The translations under genes were made by a program, and so were the position numbers. A stretch of 64,000 bases of DNA from Verrucomicrobiota bacterium (GTDB lineage Bacteria; Verrucomicrobiota; Verrucomicrobiia; Limisphaerales; UBA11320). Location: contig JACQFQ010000057.1 of the NCBI GenBank assembly GCA_016199985.1, positions 1 to 64,000 of the forward strand. Reading direction: 5' to 3'. The notes beneath the pieces were generated by a model. That model ran no database searches and was not told the origin of the DNA. It saw nothing but the letters and a program-made list of their open reading frames with translations. Positions 29,388-38,104 of this stretch are shown piece after piece; position 1 is the stretch's first letter; every line of letters begins with the position of its first letter.

Positions 29388-30956
29388 TTAGTTCCTCTTC
29401 ATCAGCAGCGCCATTTTGCGGCGGAAATCTTCGCGGTTGCTGGCGTCGTAATACTCCACCGGATTGTAGTCATCGGTCAGCACCCGCCCGTGATCGGGTA
29501 AAGTCGACACCACAGTGACGAGGGTTCGGCGGACGTCCGGCAATACCGTCGGATGGACGTGTTCTAGCGTCGCCAGCGGGGCCATCTCGAAGTCTGGACG
29601 GTCCGAGGCGACGATGAATACATTCCCGCGACCCGAGTCGTGGATGCGTACGTTTCGAAAGGTTTTCTCCAACGTTCGCTCCAGCGAGGCGATGAAGTAG
29701 TCCTTCCCGCTGTCCAGATATCCGAAGCAGTTCATGACCAGCACGCCGCCCGGCGTAAGAACCCGCTTCATCGACCTGAACGCCTCCAGGGTCATCAGGT
29801 GCGACGGCGAGGAATCGCCCAGGAAGGCGTCCAGCACCACGGCGTCGTAGCGGTTCGTCGCGCGGTTGAGAAAGGCGCGTCCGTCTTCGATGTGGAGTTG
29901 GATCCCGTCCAGTTTCAGATCGAAGAACCGCTGAGCGATTCCCGGCGCCACGTCGTTGATCTCCACGGCTTCCACCTTCACGCCTTCCTTCGCGAGCTGC
30001 GCCGGAACGATGCCGATCCCGAGTCCGATGCACAGCGCGGATCGCAGGTTCGTGCAATAGCCGTGGGCCAGGCCGTGCAGCAGGTAGGTGAACATGGCGC
30101 CGCTTTGCTGGGCGTCCTTGAAGTAGATGTTCTGGAGAAGCTTGTCGTTGCAATAGAAGTACTCGCTTGTGTCCTTGATCTGGATCACCTGCAGGAGGCC
30201 GAAGTTGGAGTTCATTCTGAAGACTTCGATGCCCGGGTTGTAGGCCATGCGTAGGTCATTTTTCACACCAGTCAACCCAATGGCCGATGCCCCAAGAGTG
30301 GCGATGACAACGACCGGCAATCGGCCGCGCCGTTGGGAAAGTATCGCAAGATACGCCAGCGCCAGGGTCGCCAGAATACCCGCCGTGACCAGGAGGGTTG
30401 TGGAGTTGGGCAACAGCGGAATGAGCACGTAGCCGATCAACACGGCCCCGCCCACGCTGCCGAGAGTGCTGATCGAGGAGAGCCGCCCCGCCTGGCCGCC
30501 CACTCCCTCCACGGAGAAGGCCAGGACCCGGATCAGGAACGGCCCTGTGATGGCCAGCAGCGTCAGAGGGATGAAAAAGAGAAAAGCAGAGGCGAGGATC
30601 GACCCCATCTTGATGCCCTGGTTCAGGCACCAGTAGCTCACGCTCTCCGTGACGAACAATGTCAGCGCCAGATACACGGCCGCCGCGATCATCGAGTAGT
30701 AGAGCCGATTGAGATCGCGGCTTCGGTCCACCATCCATCCTCCCAGGTAGTACCCGGCCGCGAGGGCCAGCAGGGTGACCGAGATCTGGGCCGTCCAGAC
30801 AAAGTGAGAGGTTCCGATGTACGGGGCGAGGAGCTTTGCGCCCAGGATCTCCACGATGAGCACCGCGGCGCCATTGACCGCGGCCGTCAGATAGAGAAAA
30901 CGGCGCAAACCAGGGGAGACCGTCTCTCCGGTTTTGAGGGTTTGAGGAGATTGCAC
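29388..30956 (-). CDS. Membrane-fused spermidine-synthase-like methyltransferase-fold protein
   Basis: A 522-residue protein with two parts. Residues about 20-235 hold seven or eight hydrophobic helices (FLYLTAAVNGAAVLIVEILG; ISVTLLALAAGYYLGGWMVD; AFLFFIPLTLLAITGPFLI). Residues 240-522 are a spermidine-synthase-like Rossmann domain: SALCIGLGIGIVPAQLAKEG, VEAVEINDVAPGIA, HIEDGRAFLNRA and DAVVLDAFLGDSSPSHL. Fusions of this type are common in environmental bacteria and most are not proven polyamine synthases. The FLGDSSPSHL segment replaces the usual catalytic DxxxP context, so aminopropyl transfer is uncertain. It lies downstream of the RraA-like gene on the same strand, separated by an inverted-repeat element. 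Confidence 0.85.
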   Translation of the reverse strand: MQSPQTLKTGETVSPGLRRFLYLTAAVNGAAVLIVEILGAKLLAPYIGTSHFVWTAQISVTLLALAAGYYLGGWMVDRSRDLNRLYYSMIAAAVYLALTLFVTESVSYWCLNQGIKMGSILASAFLFFIPLTLLAITGPFLIRVLAFSVEGVGGQAGRLSSISTLGSVGGAVLIGYVLIPLLPNSTTLLVTAGILATLALAYLAILSQRRGRLPVVVIATLGASAIGLTGVKNDLRMAYNPGIEVFRMNSNFGLLQVIQIKDTSEYFYCNDKLLQNIYFKDAQQSGAMFTYLLHGLAHGYCTNLRSALCIGLGIGIVPAQLAKEGVKVEAVEINDVAPGIAQRFFDLKLDGIQLHIEDGRAFLNRATNRYDAVVLDAFLGDSSPSHLMTLEAFRSMKRVLTPGGVLVMNCFGYLDSGKDYFIASLERTLEKTFRNVRIHDSGRGNVFIVASDRPDFEMAPLATLEHVHPTVLPDVRRTLVTVVSTLPDHGRVLTDDYNPVEYYDASNREDFRRKMALLMKRN

Positions 30957-31020
30957 GCGGCTTTGAATACCAGGGTCGCGCGCGCGAGGCCAACTCCGAA
31001 TCCTCAGGGCCGGGCGGCGC

Positions 31021-31259
31021 CATCCTGAAGTTGTGGGCGCCTTTGTTGTAGCGCAGGCTGCCCAGCCTGCCGTGCCGCAGGTTGCCTAACCTGCATGGCG
31101 ATCGAAGTTCGCGATACGCGACCGATCCATTTCCTTCGCGGGTTCGGACTCCAACGCGCCGCCGACTGGGCAGCCGGCGGTAACAGCCTTCGCAACGCTT
31201 CGGTGTGGCAAGCGGCAGGCTGGGCAGCGCTACAGCGGTGAGCCCACAACTTCAGGATG
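31021..31259. mobile_element. MITE-like inverted-repeat element (239 bp)
   Basis: The ends are perfect 17 bp inverted repeats: CATCCTGAAGTTGTGGG (31021-31037) and CCCACAACTTCAGGATG (31243-31259). The similarity continues inward with gaps: TGTAGCGC and CTGCCCAGCCTGCCG occur in both arms in opposite orientation. The centre (about 31080-31200) is not repeated. It carries no ORF. The arrangement fits a non-autonomous transposable element or a large REP/BIME-type repeat. Confidence 0.65.
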
Positions 31260-31285
31260 CACGGAGATCCGGGCCGCGCCCGGAC

Positions 31286-32050
31286 CTATCGGGATTCTCC
31301 GGGCCGCTGAAACCGGGCGAGCGCGGCTGAGCGGAAGGCGGACGCGGCTTCGTCCAACCGAGCGAGGACTTCCTCGGCGGGAACACCTGCCAGGCTCCGG
31401 GCCGCGGCGATCACGCTGTTGCACTCGTTCGCGTCCATGAACCGCGCCGCTTGCAGCAAACCGGCGGTGTCCTCAGACGGCACCGCGAGGAACCCGTGCT
31501 TGTCGGCGTGTATGAGCTGCCCGGGGACGATCTTCTGACCGAAGACCTCCACGGGACAGTCCCAGCGGATCGGGCAGCCGTGGGCATGTCCCACGCACAG
31601 CCGTCGGGCCAGGGCTTTGAATCCCGCGTTCGTCATCTCATCGAGATCGCGGATCGCGCCGTCGGTGATGGTCCCCACACAGCCGAGCGCGCGATGCGTG
31701 TTCGCGGTGACTTCCCCCCAGAACGAGCCGATCACCTTCGGCTTGTCCAAGTCCTGGATGATCACGATTTTCGGTCCGGGCTTGGAGGCGATGTAGCGGC
31801 GATAGTCGCGCCACGCGTTCGGGTTTTTCGCGGGATGGCGGGGGTTGCTCGGTTCGACCACCACCGTCACCGCGTAGCCCACCATGGGGCCCATCGAGGG
31901 CATGAAATCGCGCGTCTCCTCGATATTGATGGCGTCGCGCGTTCGGTCGTGTCGCGTGATTTGTTCCCATCCGTTGTAAATCGTGGGCGTGTTCCAGCGC
32001 TTGAGTTGCAGCAAGTCGCCATGCTTCAGCGGTTCGTTGTCAGCGGCCAT
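31286..32050 (-). CDS. RraA-family protein (aldolase/demethylmenaquinone-methyltransferase-like)
   Basis: A 254-residue RraA-fold protein. Members include HMG/CHA aldolases, oxaloacetate decarboxylases and the RNase E inhibitor RraA. The family core is visible: WGEVTANTHRALGCVG, GTITDGAIRDLDEM (R134-D135, the substrate and metal-binding pair), and PVEVFGQKIVPGQLIHADKHG. Residues 30-60 have NGWEQITRHDRTRDA, a segment seen in larger RraA relatives. It is longer than E. coli RraA (161 residues), which argues for an enzyme rather than an RNase regulator. The ATG at 32050 (MAADNEPLKHGDL) is preferred over the far upstream start at 32155. Confidence 0.82.
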   Translation of the reverse strand: MAADNEPLKHGDLLQLKRWNTPTIYNGWEQITRHDRTRDAINIEETRDFMPSMGPMVGYAVTVVVEPSNPRHPAKNPNAWRDYRRYIASKPGPKIVIIQDLDKPKVIGSFWGEVTANTHRALGCVGTITDGAIRDLDEMTNAGFKALARRLCVGHAHGCPIRWDCPVEVFGQKIVPGQLIHADKHGFLAVPSEDTAGLLQAARFMDANECNSVIAAARSLAGVPAEEVLARLDEAASAFRSAALARFQRPGESR

Positions 32051-32788
32051 GGGCGACACTCTGCGGGAACTCGCCGCGATGCGCAACGCTGCCGCCAAGA
32101 CAACTGAGATCCGAGGCTTCGAACTCAGACCCAATCGGTAAGGGCGATCGCGCAAGGCATCCTTCGGCGCGCTTTGGGAATGCGGATTTAACGCAGGGGC
32201 GCGGGGACGCAGGGACGCAGGGGGACAGGGGATGGGGCGGGGGAGTTACCCGCAGATGTCGGATGGACACAGATGAGCATACGGAGGACTCGATTGGGCC
32301 AAGACGGAGAACGGAGAAGTTTCACACGAAGAACACGAAGAACACGAAGAAGCCGTTTCTGAAGCAGAGCCTGCACATTCCTTTCCTTTTCCGCCTGGGT
32401 TCCTCTGCGTGTTCTTCGTGCCGCTTTGTGAGAAATGTCCTCTCCCGCCCAAGCGCCGGTTTTCCTGCGCGGAGGGAGGCTAAGCCTAAAGGCGTATGGC
32501 GGGGGTGGCCGCTGTCGTTGTATGAAGGGAGGCGTGACATGCGAGGGTTGTGGATCGCAGGTCGTGGTGGGGCGGGTGGGTTCGCCCTCGAGCCGGGACG
32601 CGCCCGCGTGGAGTGGGAGACCGGGCCAGTGAACGCTTCCAGAACCGGATGACGTCGACAATGCCATTGGGCTTTCTGTGTCCCTGGCTCGGCGCCAAAT
32701 CGGCGTCGGATGACGCCGTTGCGAACGCGTGGCGAGTCCACTCGCTCCATCACGACGCTGCGAAATTCAAATCGCGTGGCTTCTCGAG
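32051..32788. repeat. Repeat-rich noncoding region
   Basis: No gene is supported here. GACGCAGGG-type short repeats occur around 32191-32230. Three tandem copies of ACACGAAGA lie at 32324-32350. A partial inverted copy (TGTTCTTCGTGCCGC, then TTTGTGA) lies near 32410-32431, so 32321-32431 can form a hairpin. Read on the minus strand the tandem repeat gives a spurious FVFFVFFV ORF end. Confidence 0.6.
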
Positions 32789-33310
32789 CTAGCGGAAGAA
32801 CTCCTCGCTCAGAATCAGATGCAGCCGATGCATCGTCTCGCTCACCTCTCCAAAGGTCCGAGCCGCCTTTCCAGAGCAGGCATCCTGGCTGGCTTCCATC
32901 GCTTTGGACATCCGGGCGAAGCGCAGTTTCACGGGCGCGGCGCCGTCCGTCTCTCCGAGTCGCCGCAAACCGCGATCGGCGGCCTTCGCAAGTCTTCGCG
33001 CCCGTCGGATGAGTCCCAACGCTTTCTCTCGCGTCAGTTCGCCCTTGCGCAGGCGCGTCAGCACGAGGCAATCGAACTCGCGGCAGTGAGACGGGCGGTT
33101 CTTGTAGACGGCGCAATGGGTTCCACACAAGGCGGCGCAAGGCTGGCTGAACCGGAGCAGTTGCCCGCGCTGGCGCACGGGCAATCCGAGAGCGCGCAGG
33201 AGCTCCGGGCGGTCGGATTCCTTCAGGCGCACGTTGCTGAACAATGTTCCGTCGCAGCAGATGCCGCACTCCAGGCAGAGAGAGGATTCTGATTTCAACG
33301 CGCGGCTCAT
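32789..33310 (-). CDS. YkgJ-family cysteine-cluster protein
   Basis: A 173-residue protein with the metal-binding cysteine cluster of the YkgJ/CxxCxxCC family. The N-terminus is LCLECGICCDGTLFSNVRL (C12, C15, C18, C19). The second set lies in CAALCGTHCAVYKNRPSHC followed by REFDC. These proteins are thought to bind zinc or iron-sulfur; the biological role is unproven. The remaining sequence is arginine-rich and helical. The ATG at 33310 gives a short N-terminus close to the first cysteine motif; an upstream start at 33364 would add 18 residues with a hydrophobic stretch. It is divergent from the symporter gene. Confidence 0.82.
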   Translation of the reverse strand: MSRALKSESSLCLECGICCDGTLFSNVRLKESDRPELLRALGLPVRQRGQLLRFSQPCAALCGTHCAVYKNRPSHCREFDCLVLTRLRKGELTREKALGLIRRARRLAKAADRGLRRLGETDGAAPVKLRFARMSKAMEASQDACSGKAARTFGEVSETMHRLHLILSEEFFR

Positions 33311-33541
33311 CGCGGTCACTGTCGTCAAGAGGCGCGGAAAAAAGAAGATCAAAGCCGTCGTCACAACAGTGAACTCGTCTGACGCGATCGGGCTGGCCGG
33401 TCAGCGATCCTCATTCTCATCGGCTGCGTCTTGCGAGGCGCGCTCTGGGCCGCCGGCCGCCTCGAAGCTCGACGACCGGGCTCCTTGGCCGCAACGAATA
33501 GAAGTGGGACACACGTGGACCGGCTGCTAGCTTCCTCGCCC

Positions 33542-34873
33542 ATGGCGTCATCCGTCAGCTCCGATTCCACCAAGGCCCTCCGCTGGCCTCTGCACACGCG
33601 AATCTGCATTGGCCTTGTCGCGGGAGGCCTGGGCGGCTTGATTGCCAACGCGGCCCTCGGCGGGAACAATCCCGCTCTGAAGAGCTTCGTCGCCGAGTTC
33701 GCCGAGCCGGTGGGCAAGCTGTTCCCGCGCCTGCTGTCCATGACCGTCGCTCCTCTGGTGTTCGCGTCGTTGGTCCTTGGCGTGGCGGGGATCGGCGATT
33801 TTCGGAAGCTCGGACGCGTCGGCGCGAAGTCGTTCGCGTATTGCCTGATGATCTCGGCCATCTCGGTGGTGATCGGGCTGACGCTGGTGAACACGATCCG
33901 GCCCGGAAAGCGAATCTCCCCCGAAACGGCGCGATCGCTGCAGGAGAGGTACGCCAAGGACGCGAGCCAGGAGGTGGCCGCCGCGCAGAAGGGCAAGTCC
34001 TCCGACTCCGCGCTGACCCAGATCGTCGACACCCTCGTCCCCGCAAACCCCATCCAGTCGGTCGCCGGGAAGAACTTGAATCTGCTCCACCTGATGTTCT
34101 TCGCCCTGATGGTCGGCGCCGCGGCCACGGTCCTGCCCGAGGAGAAAACGGCCCCGTTCCTCAAGGCGCTCGAGGGCTTGGGCGCGATCTGCGCGTGTTT
34201 GATCGACGGCGTGATGCGGATGGCGCCCTTTTGCGTCGCGTGCCTGGTCTTCAGCAATCTCGCGCTGTTCGGCGCCGACGTGATCCGCGCGATCGGGTGG
34301 TATGTCATCACGGTGACCCTGGGGCTGGGGCTCCACTTGTTCGGAGTCTACTCGATCTGCGTCCGCGTTTTCGCCGGGTTGTCGCCCCTCTACTTTTTCC
34401 GCCGCGTCCGAACGATCATATTCACGGCCTTCTCGACATCGTCCTCGGTGGCCACGCTTCCGACAACCCTGCGCGTGAGCGAGGAGAATCTCGGTCTCCC
34501 TCGGAGCATCAACAGCTTTGTTCTCACCGTCGGAGCGACCGCGAATCAGAACGGCACCGCCTTGTATGAGGGCGTTACCGTTTTGTTCCTCGCGCAACTC
34601 GCGGGCGTGGACCTCACCCTGGGCCAGCAGTTGACCGTCGCCGGCATGGCGATCCTGGGGAGCATCGGCACCGCGGGCCTGCCGTCGGCGTCCATTCCGT
34701 TCGTGGTGGTGGTCCTCGGCAACATCGGCGTCAATCCCGAGCTCATCGGAATCATCCTCGGCGTCGACCGCCTCCTCGACATGTGCCGCACCGTGGTGAA
34801 TGTGGTGGGCGATGTGACCGCCGCCGCCTTCGTGGCCCGATCCGAAGGCCACGTTCTTTCACCTCCTTCATGA
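33542..34873 (+). CDS. Dicarboxylate/amino acid:cation symporter (DAACS)
   Basis: A 443-residue inner-membrane transporter of the GltP/DctA family, which imports C4-dicarboxylates or glutamate/aspartate with Na+ or H+. The serine-rich re-entrant loop is FSTSSSVATLPTTLRV. The substrate and cation helix has TVGATANQNGTALYEG, close to the family NMDGT motif. The second re-entrant loop has GTAGLPSASIPFVVVVLG, and VDRLLDMCRTVVNVVGD is the last signature. The start at 33542 (MASSVSSDSTKALRW) gives the typical short cytoplasmic N-terminus. It probably ends transcription at the hairpin at its stop codon. Confidence 0.92.
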   Translation: MASSVSSDSTKALRWPLHTRICIGLVAGGLGGLIANAALGGNNPALKSFVAEFAEPVGKLFPRLLSMTVAPLVFASLVLGVAGIGDFRKLGRVGAKSFAYCLMISAISVVIGLTLVNTIRPGKRISPETARSLQERYAKDASQEVAAAQKGKSSDSALTQIVDTLVPANPIQSVAGKNLNLLHLMFFALMVGAAATVLPEEKTAPFLKALEGLGAICACLIDGVMRMAPFCVACLVFSNLALFGADVIRAIGWYVITVTLGLGLHLFGVYSICVRVFAGLSPLYFFRRVRTIIFTAFSTSSSVATLPTTLRVSEENLGLPRSINSFVLTVGATANQNGTALYEGVTVLFLAQLAGVDLTLGQQLTVAGMAILGSIGTAGLPSASIPFVVVVLGNIGVNPELIGIILGVDRLLDMCRTVVNVVGDVTAAAFVARSEGHVLSPPS

Positions 34874-34907
34874 TCCCTTGGCGGGATACGGGATATGAAA
34901 GGAGGTG
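34860..34907 (+). terminator. Hairpin after the symporter gene
   Basis: A 12-base arm CACCTCCTTCAT (34860-34871) pairs with ATGAAAGGAGGTG (34895-34907) with one bulged A. It overlaps the stop codon of the symporter gene. There is no T-tract. Confidence 0.45.
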
Positions 34908-34917
34908 AAGGAAGGAG

Positions 34918-35020
34918 CTCAAGCCAGAGGCTTGAGGGAGGGGAAGTCGGCTCGCGGATTTCACAGTGAGGCCGCCTGCGGCCAGCTGCGGGGCATTGCA
35001 AATCGCCGGCTGGCCGACTT
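34918..35020 (+). repeat. Structured leader or REP-like element upstream of the HAD gene
   Basis: Two adjacent potential structures. CTCAAGCC-AGA-GGCTTGAG (34918-34936) is a perfect 8 bp hairpin. AAGTCGGC (34944-34951) pairs with GCCGACTT (35013-35020), enclosing GGCCGC-CT-GCGGCC (34970-34983). The HAD gene starts 12 bases after the second structure. It could be a leader RNA or an intergenic repeat; no known riboswitch core was recognised. Confidence 0.35.
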
Positions 35021-35032
35021 AACTACGTCTTT

Positions 35033-35869
35033 ATGCATTCAGCATCCGTCGCTCCGCAGCCTATCGAGTACACCGCGGCATTCGCTCCGCGGCCTTCCCT
35101 CACTCATGTGCTCTTCGATTTCGACGGGACCCTGTCCCTGATTCGCGAGGGGTGGCCGAATGTCATGGTGCCCATGTTTCTCGAGATGATTCCGTCCCGC
35201 GCGGGCGAGACCGAGGAGCGGCTCCGACAGCTGCTGACCGACGACATCCTCCGACTCAACGGCAAGCAGACGATTTATCAAATGATCCAGTTCGCCGAGC
35301 GCGTTCAAGAGCGCGGCGGAACGCCCAAGGAGCCGCTCTGGTACAAGCATGAGTATCTGCGTCGCTTGAACGAACGGATCCAGGATCGCCTGGGGGACCT
35401 GAAATCGGGACGGAAGAAGCCCGGGGACTTTCTCGTTCATGGATCGCGGCCTTTGCTGGAATCTTTGCGCGCCAGGGGCCTCACGCTCTATCTGGCCAGC
35501 GGCACCGACGAGGTCTTCGTCAAGCAGGAGGCCGACCTGCTCCAGGTGACCGAGTTCTTCGGGCCGCACATCTACGGCGCCAAGGACGACTACAAGGCGT
35601 TTTCCAAGGCCATGATCATCGACAAGATCCTGCGCGATCACGGCGTGCCGGGCGCCCAACTGCTGGCCTTCGGCGATGGATACGTCGAGATCCAGAACAC
35701 AAAGCAGGTGGGCGGCATGGCGATCGCCGTCGCGAGCGATGAAGCCCACAATGGGTCGGGACAGGTGGATCCCTGGAAGCGCGAGCGCTTGCTGGGGGTC
35801 GGCGCGGACGCCGTCATCCCGGACTACCGCGACGCTGAAAGCTTGCTGGGACGCATCCTCAACCGCTGA
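35033..35869 (+). CDS. HAD-superfamily hydrolase
   Basis: A 278-residue haloacid-dehalogenase-type phosphatase. Motif I is VLFDFDGTLSL with nucleophile D29 and D31. Motif II is LYLASGTDEV, the conserved lysine is in KDDYKAFSKAMIIDK, and motif III/IV is LLAFGDGYVEIQN. The cap region (about residues 45-135) is helical. The substrate is likely a sugar or nucleotide phosphate. It starts a same-strand cassette with the next two genes: 13 bases separate it from the second gene, and the third overlaps the second. Association with a PfkB kinase suggests sugar-phosphate handling; this is inference. Confidence 0.85.
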   Translation: MHSASVAPQPIEYTAAFAPRPSLTHVLFDFDGTLSLIREGWPNVMVPMFLEMIPSRAGETEERLRQLLTDDILRLNGKQTIYQMIQFAERVQERGGTPKEPLWYKHEYLRRLNERIQDRLGDLKSGRKKPGDFLVHGSRPLLESLRARGLTLYLASGTDEVFVKQEADLLQVTEFFGPHIYGAKDDYKAFSKAMIIDKILRDHGVPGAQLLAFGDGYVEIQNTKQVGGMAIAVASDEAHNGSGQVDPWKRERLLGVGADAVIPDYRDAESLLGRILNR

Positions 35870-35882
35870 TCTTTGCGCTTCA

Positions 35883-36995
35883 ATGGCCTCCTTTCCTGAA
35901 CCGTTCGACTGGCGCCAGCTCAAGGTCTATCCGCTGGCGAGCCGCCGCAGCCTCAGCGCGATTGAGGAGATCCTCGTCGATCCCAAAGCCGCGCCCCCCT
36001 CCGCCACGGACTTCAACCTGGGCGTCATTCGCGCCGCCTGCGCCGCGATCCGGAAGGCGCGAAGCCGGAAAGCTTCCGTGATGCTGCTTTACGGCGCCCA
36101 CCTCGTGAAGAACGGCGCCGCGAGCCTGGTGCGGGAGCTGATGGAGGGCGGATGGATCACGCATCTCGCGACGAACGGCGCGGGCTCGATCCACGACTGG
36201 GAGTTCGCGTTCCAGAATTGGTCGACGGAAAGCGTGGAGCAGAATGTCGCGACAGGCACGTTCGGCGCCTGGGATGAGACGGGGAGGTTCATCCATCTCG
36301 CCCTGATGGCCGGCGCGCTTCGCGGCGAGGGCTACGGCGTTTCCGTGGGGCGTTTCATCGCGGAGGACGGCGTCGATTTGCCGACGGCGGAATCGTTGGA
36401 GACCGCGTTGCGCGCGACGCCTGGTCACCCGTTGAGCCCCGCGCGGGCGGATCTCCTGGTGTCGATGAGGACGAACGGCTTCCCCAGCGGGCGGGTGAAG
36501 GTCGCTCATCCCTGGAAGCACACGTCCATTTTCGGGAACGCTTTCCGCCTCGGACTGCCGCTCACCGTCCACCCGGGCATCGGCTACGACATCATCACCA
36601 ATCATCCTCTCTTCAACGGCGGAGTCCTGGGGCGGGCCGGAGGAATTGATTTCCAGCTTTTCACCCGGGCGGTGGATTCGCTTGACGACGGCGTGGTGTT
36701 GTCCGTGGGATCCGCCATCATGGCGCCGCAGGTTTTCGAGAAGAGCCTCAGCTGCGTGAACAACCTCAGGCTCCAGGCTGGGCGTCCCGTCGTGAAGGAC
36801 CACCAGATCGTGGTCGTTGATCTCCAGGACGGCGGCAACTGGGATTGGACCCGCGGCGAGCCTCCGCGCGACAACCCCGCTTACTATCTCCGCTTCTGCA
36901 AGAGCTTCTCCCGGATTGGAGGAGCGATGAGCTACGCCCAGTGCGACAACGTCGTGTTTCTCCATCAACTGCTCCACCACCTTCGAACCCCGTGA
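35883..36995 (+). CDS. Conserved protein of unknown function (middle gene of HAD/PfkB cassette)
   Basis: A 370-residue protein without a signal peptide or membrane segment. It has well-ordered segments that look catalytic or cofactor-binding: LLYGAHLVKNGAA (about 69-80), THLATNGAGSIHDWEFAF (93-110), TVHPGIGYDIITNHPLFNGG and LSVGSAIMAPQVFEK. The glycine-rich NGAGSIHD region and overall alpha/beta pattern loosely resemble the NAD-binding deoxyhypusine-synthase-like fold, but I could not confirm that and name it only as a hypothesis. It lies between a HAD phosphatase and a PfkB kinase; its stop overlaps the kinase start by GTGA. The start at 35883 was chosen because upstream sequence overlaps the HAD gene. 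Confidence 0.7.
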   Translation: MASFPEPFDWRQLKVYPLASRRSLSAIEEILVDPKAAPPSATDFNLGVIRAACAAIRKARSRKASVMLLYGAHLVKNGAASLVRELMEGGWITHLATNGAGSIHDWEFAFQNWSTESVEQNVATGTFGAWDETGRFIHLALMAGALRGEGYGVSVGRFIAEDGVDLPTAESLETALRATPGHPLSPARADLLVSMRTNGFPSGRVKVAHPWKHTSIFGNAFRLGLPLTVHPGIGYDIITNHPLFNGGVLGRAGGIDFQLFTRAVDSLDDGVVLSVGSAIMAPQVFEKSLSCVNNLRLQAGRPVVKDHQIVVVDLQDGGNWDWTRGEPPRDNPAYYLRFCKSFSRIGGAMSYAQCDNVVFLHQLLHHLRTP

Positions 36996-38029
36996 AGAAA
37001 GCGCGCTTTCAGGAGATCACGTCGGAGTACGCCCGCCTGAAGATCGGCGTGCTCGGGGACTTCAGCCTCGACCGCTACCTGGAGATCGATCCGGCGCTGG
37101 GCGAGACCTCCATCGAGACCGGGCTGCCTGTGCATAACGTTGTCAACGTGCGAGGCCAGCCTGGCGCGGCGGGCACGATCCTCAACAATCTGGTCGCCCT
37201 GGGCGTGAAGGCCGCCTATCCCGTCGGCTTCTGCGGCAAGGACGGCGAGGGCTACGAGCTGCAGCATGCGTTGCGAGCGAAGGGGCCCTCGGTTCCGATC
37301 GACTACTTTCTCGCCACGCCTCATCGACGCACCTTCACCTACTGCAAGCCGCTGCTGATCCGTCCGGGACGCGGTCCCGAGGAGCTCAGCCGGCTGGACA
37401 CGAAGAACTGGACGCCGACTCCGCGCGTGATCGAGGAGACATTGATTGACTCGGTGCGTCGGCTGGTTGGGGAGGTGGACGCCCTGATCGTGCTGGATCA
37501 GGTCGATGTGGCCGAAACCGGCGTGGTCACGCGCCGCGTCCTTGAGGCGCTTCACGAGGCGAGCCAGGCTCGTCCTGATTTGCTGATTCTCGCGGACAGC
37601 CGCCGCGGCGTGAAGGGCTGGCCGCCGCTGACCTTCAAGATGAACGTGAACGAGCTGGCCTCGATGATGGGACAATCGCGGCCGCTCGCGGAATCCGAAG
37701 TGGGCGGGCTGGCGAAGGAATTCGCCCGACAGACCGCGCGCGTCGTGTTTGTCACGATGGCGGAGCGGGGCATGATGGCGGCGTCGCCCGAGGGGCGGGT
37801 GGAGCGGGTGGACTGCGTGCCGCCGCGCGGGGAGATCGACGTTGTCGGGGCCGGCGATTCCGTGACGGCGAATCTCGCCGTCGCCCTGGCCGCGGGCGCT
37901 GGATTGCGCGAGGCGATCGAGCTGGCCAACACCGCGGCGTCCATCGTCATACATCAGCTCGGCACAACGGGCACCGCGAGCGTGACCCAGCTGGAGGAGC
38001 TGCTCGTCGGCTCCATGACGCTGGCGTAG
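36992..38029 (+). CDS. PfkB-family carbohydrate kinase (RfaE N-domain-like)
   Basis: A 345-residue ribokinase-type kinase. The N-terminal strand IGVLGDFSLDRYLEIDP and the RGQPGAAGTILNNLVALG segment resemble the heptose-phosphate kinase half of RfaE/HldE. The catalytic GAGD is at 286-289 with D289 as base, in VVGAGDSVTANLAVALAAG. The nucleotidyltransferase half of HldE is absent, and no lipopolysaccharide heptose genes are nearby. The GTG start at 36992 overlaps the previous stop (GTGA), so translation is coupled. Function is probably phosphorylation of a sugar handled by the two upstream gene products. Confidence 0.88.
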   Translation: MKKARFQEITSEYARLKIGVLGDFSLDRYLEIDPALGETSIETGLPVHNVVNVRGQPGAAGTILNNLVALGVKAAYPVGFCGKDGEGYELQHALRAKGPSVPIDYFLATPHRRTFTYCKPLLIRPGRGPEELSRLDTKNWTPTPRVIEETLIDSVRRLVGEVDALIVLDQVDVAETGVVTRRVLEALHEASQARPDLLILADSRRGVKGWPPLTFKMNVNELASMMGQSRPLAESEVGGLAKEFARQTARVVFVTMAERGMMAASPEGRVERVDCVPPRGEIDVVGAGDSVTANLAVALAAGAGLREAIELANTAASIVIHQLGTTGTASVTQLEELLVGSMTLA

Positions 38030-38104
38030 CCCGGCTCCCTTTCCACTGGCGGGAAGACCTGTTCGCGTGCACCTTGAACCGCGTTCCCCTCCGGGACGCA
38101 TCCT

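Noticed and set aside
32322-33269. 315-residue minus-strand ORF
   Set aside because: It overlaps the YkgJ-family gene in another frame and ends in FVFFVFFV produced by the ACACGAAGA repeats; a chance ORF.
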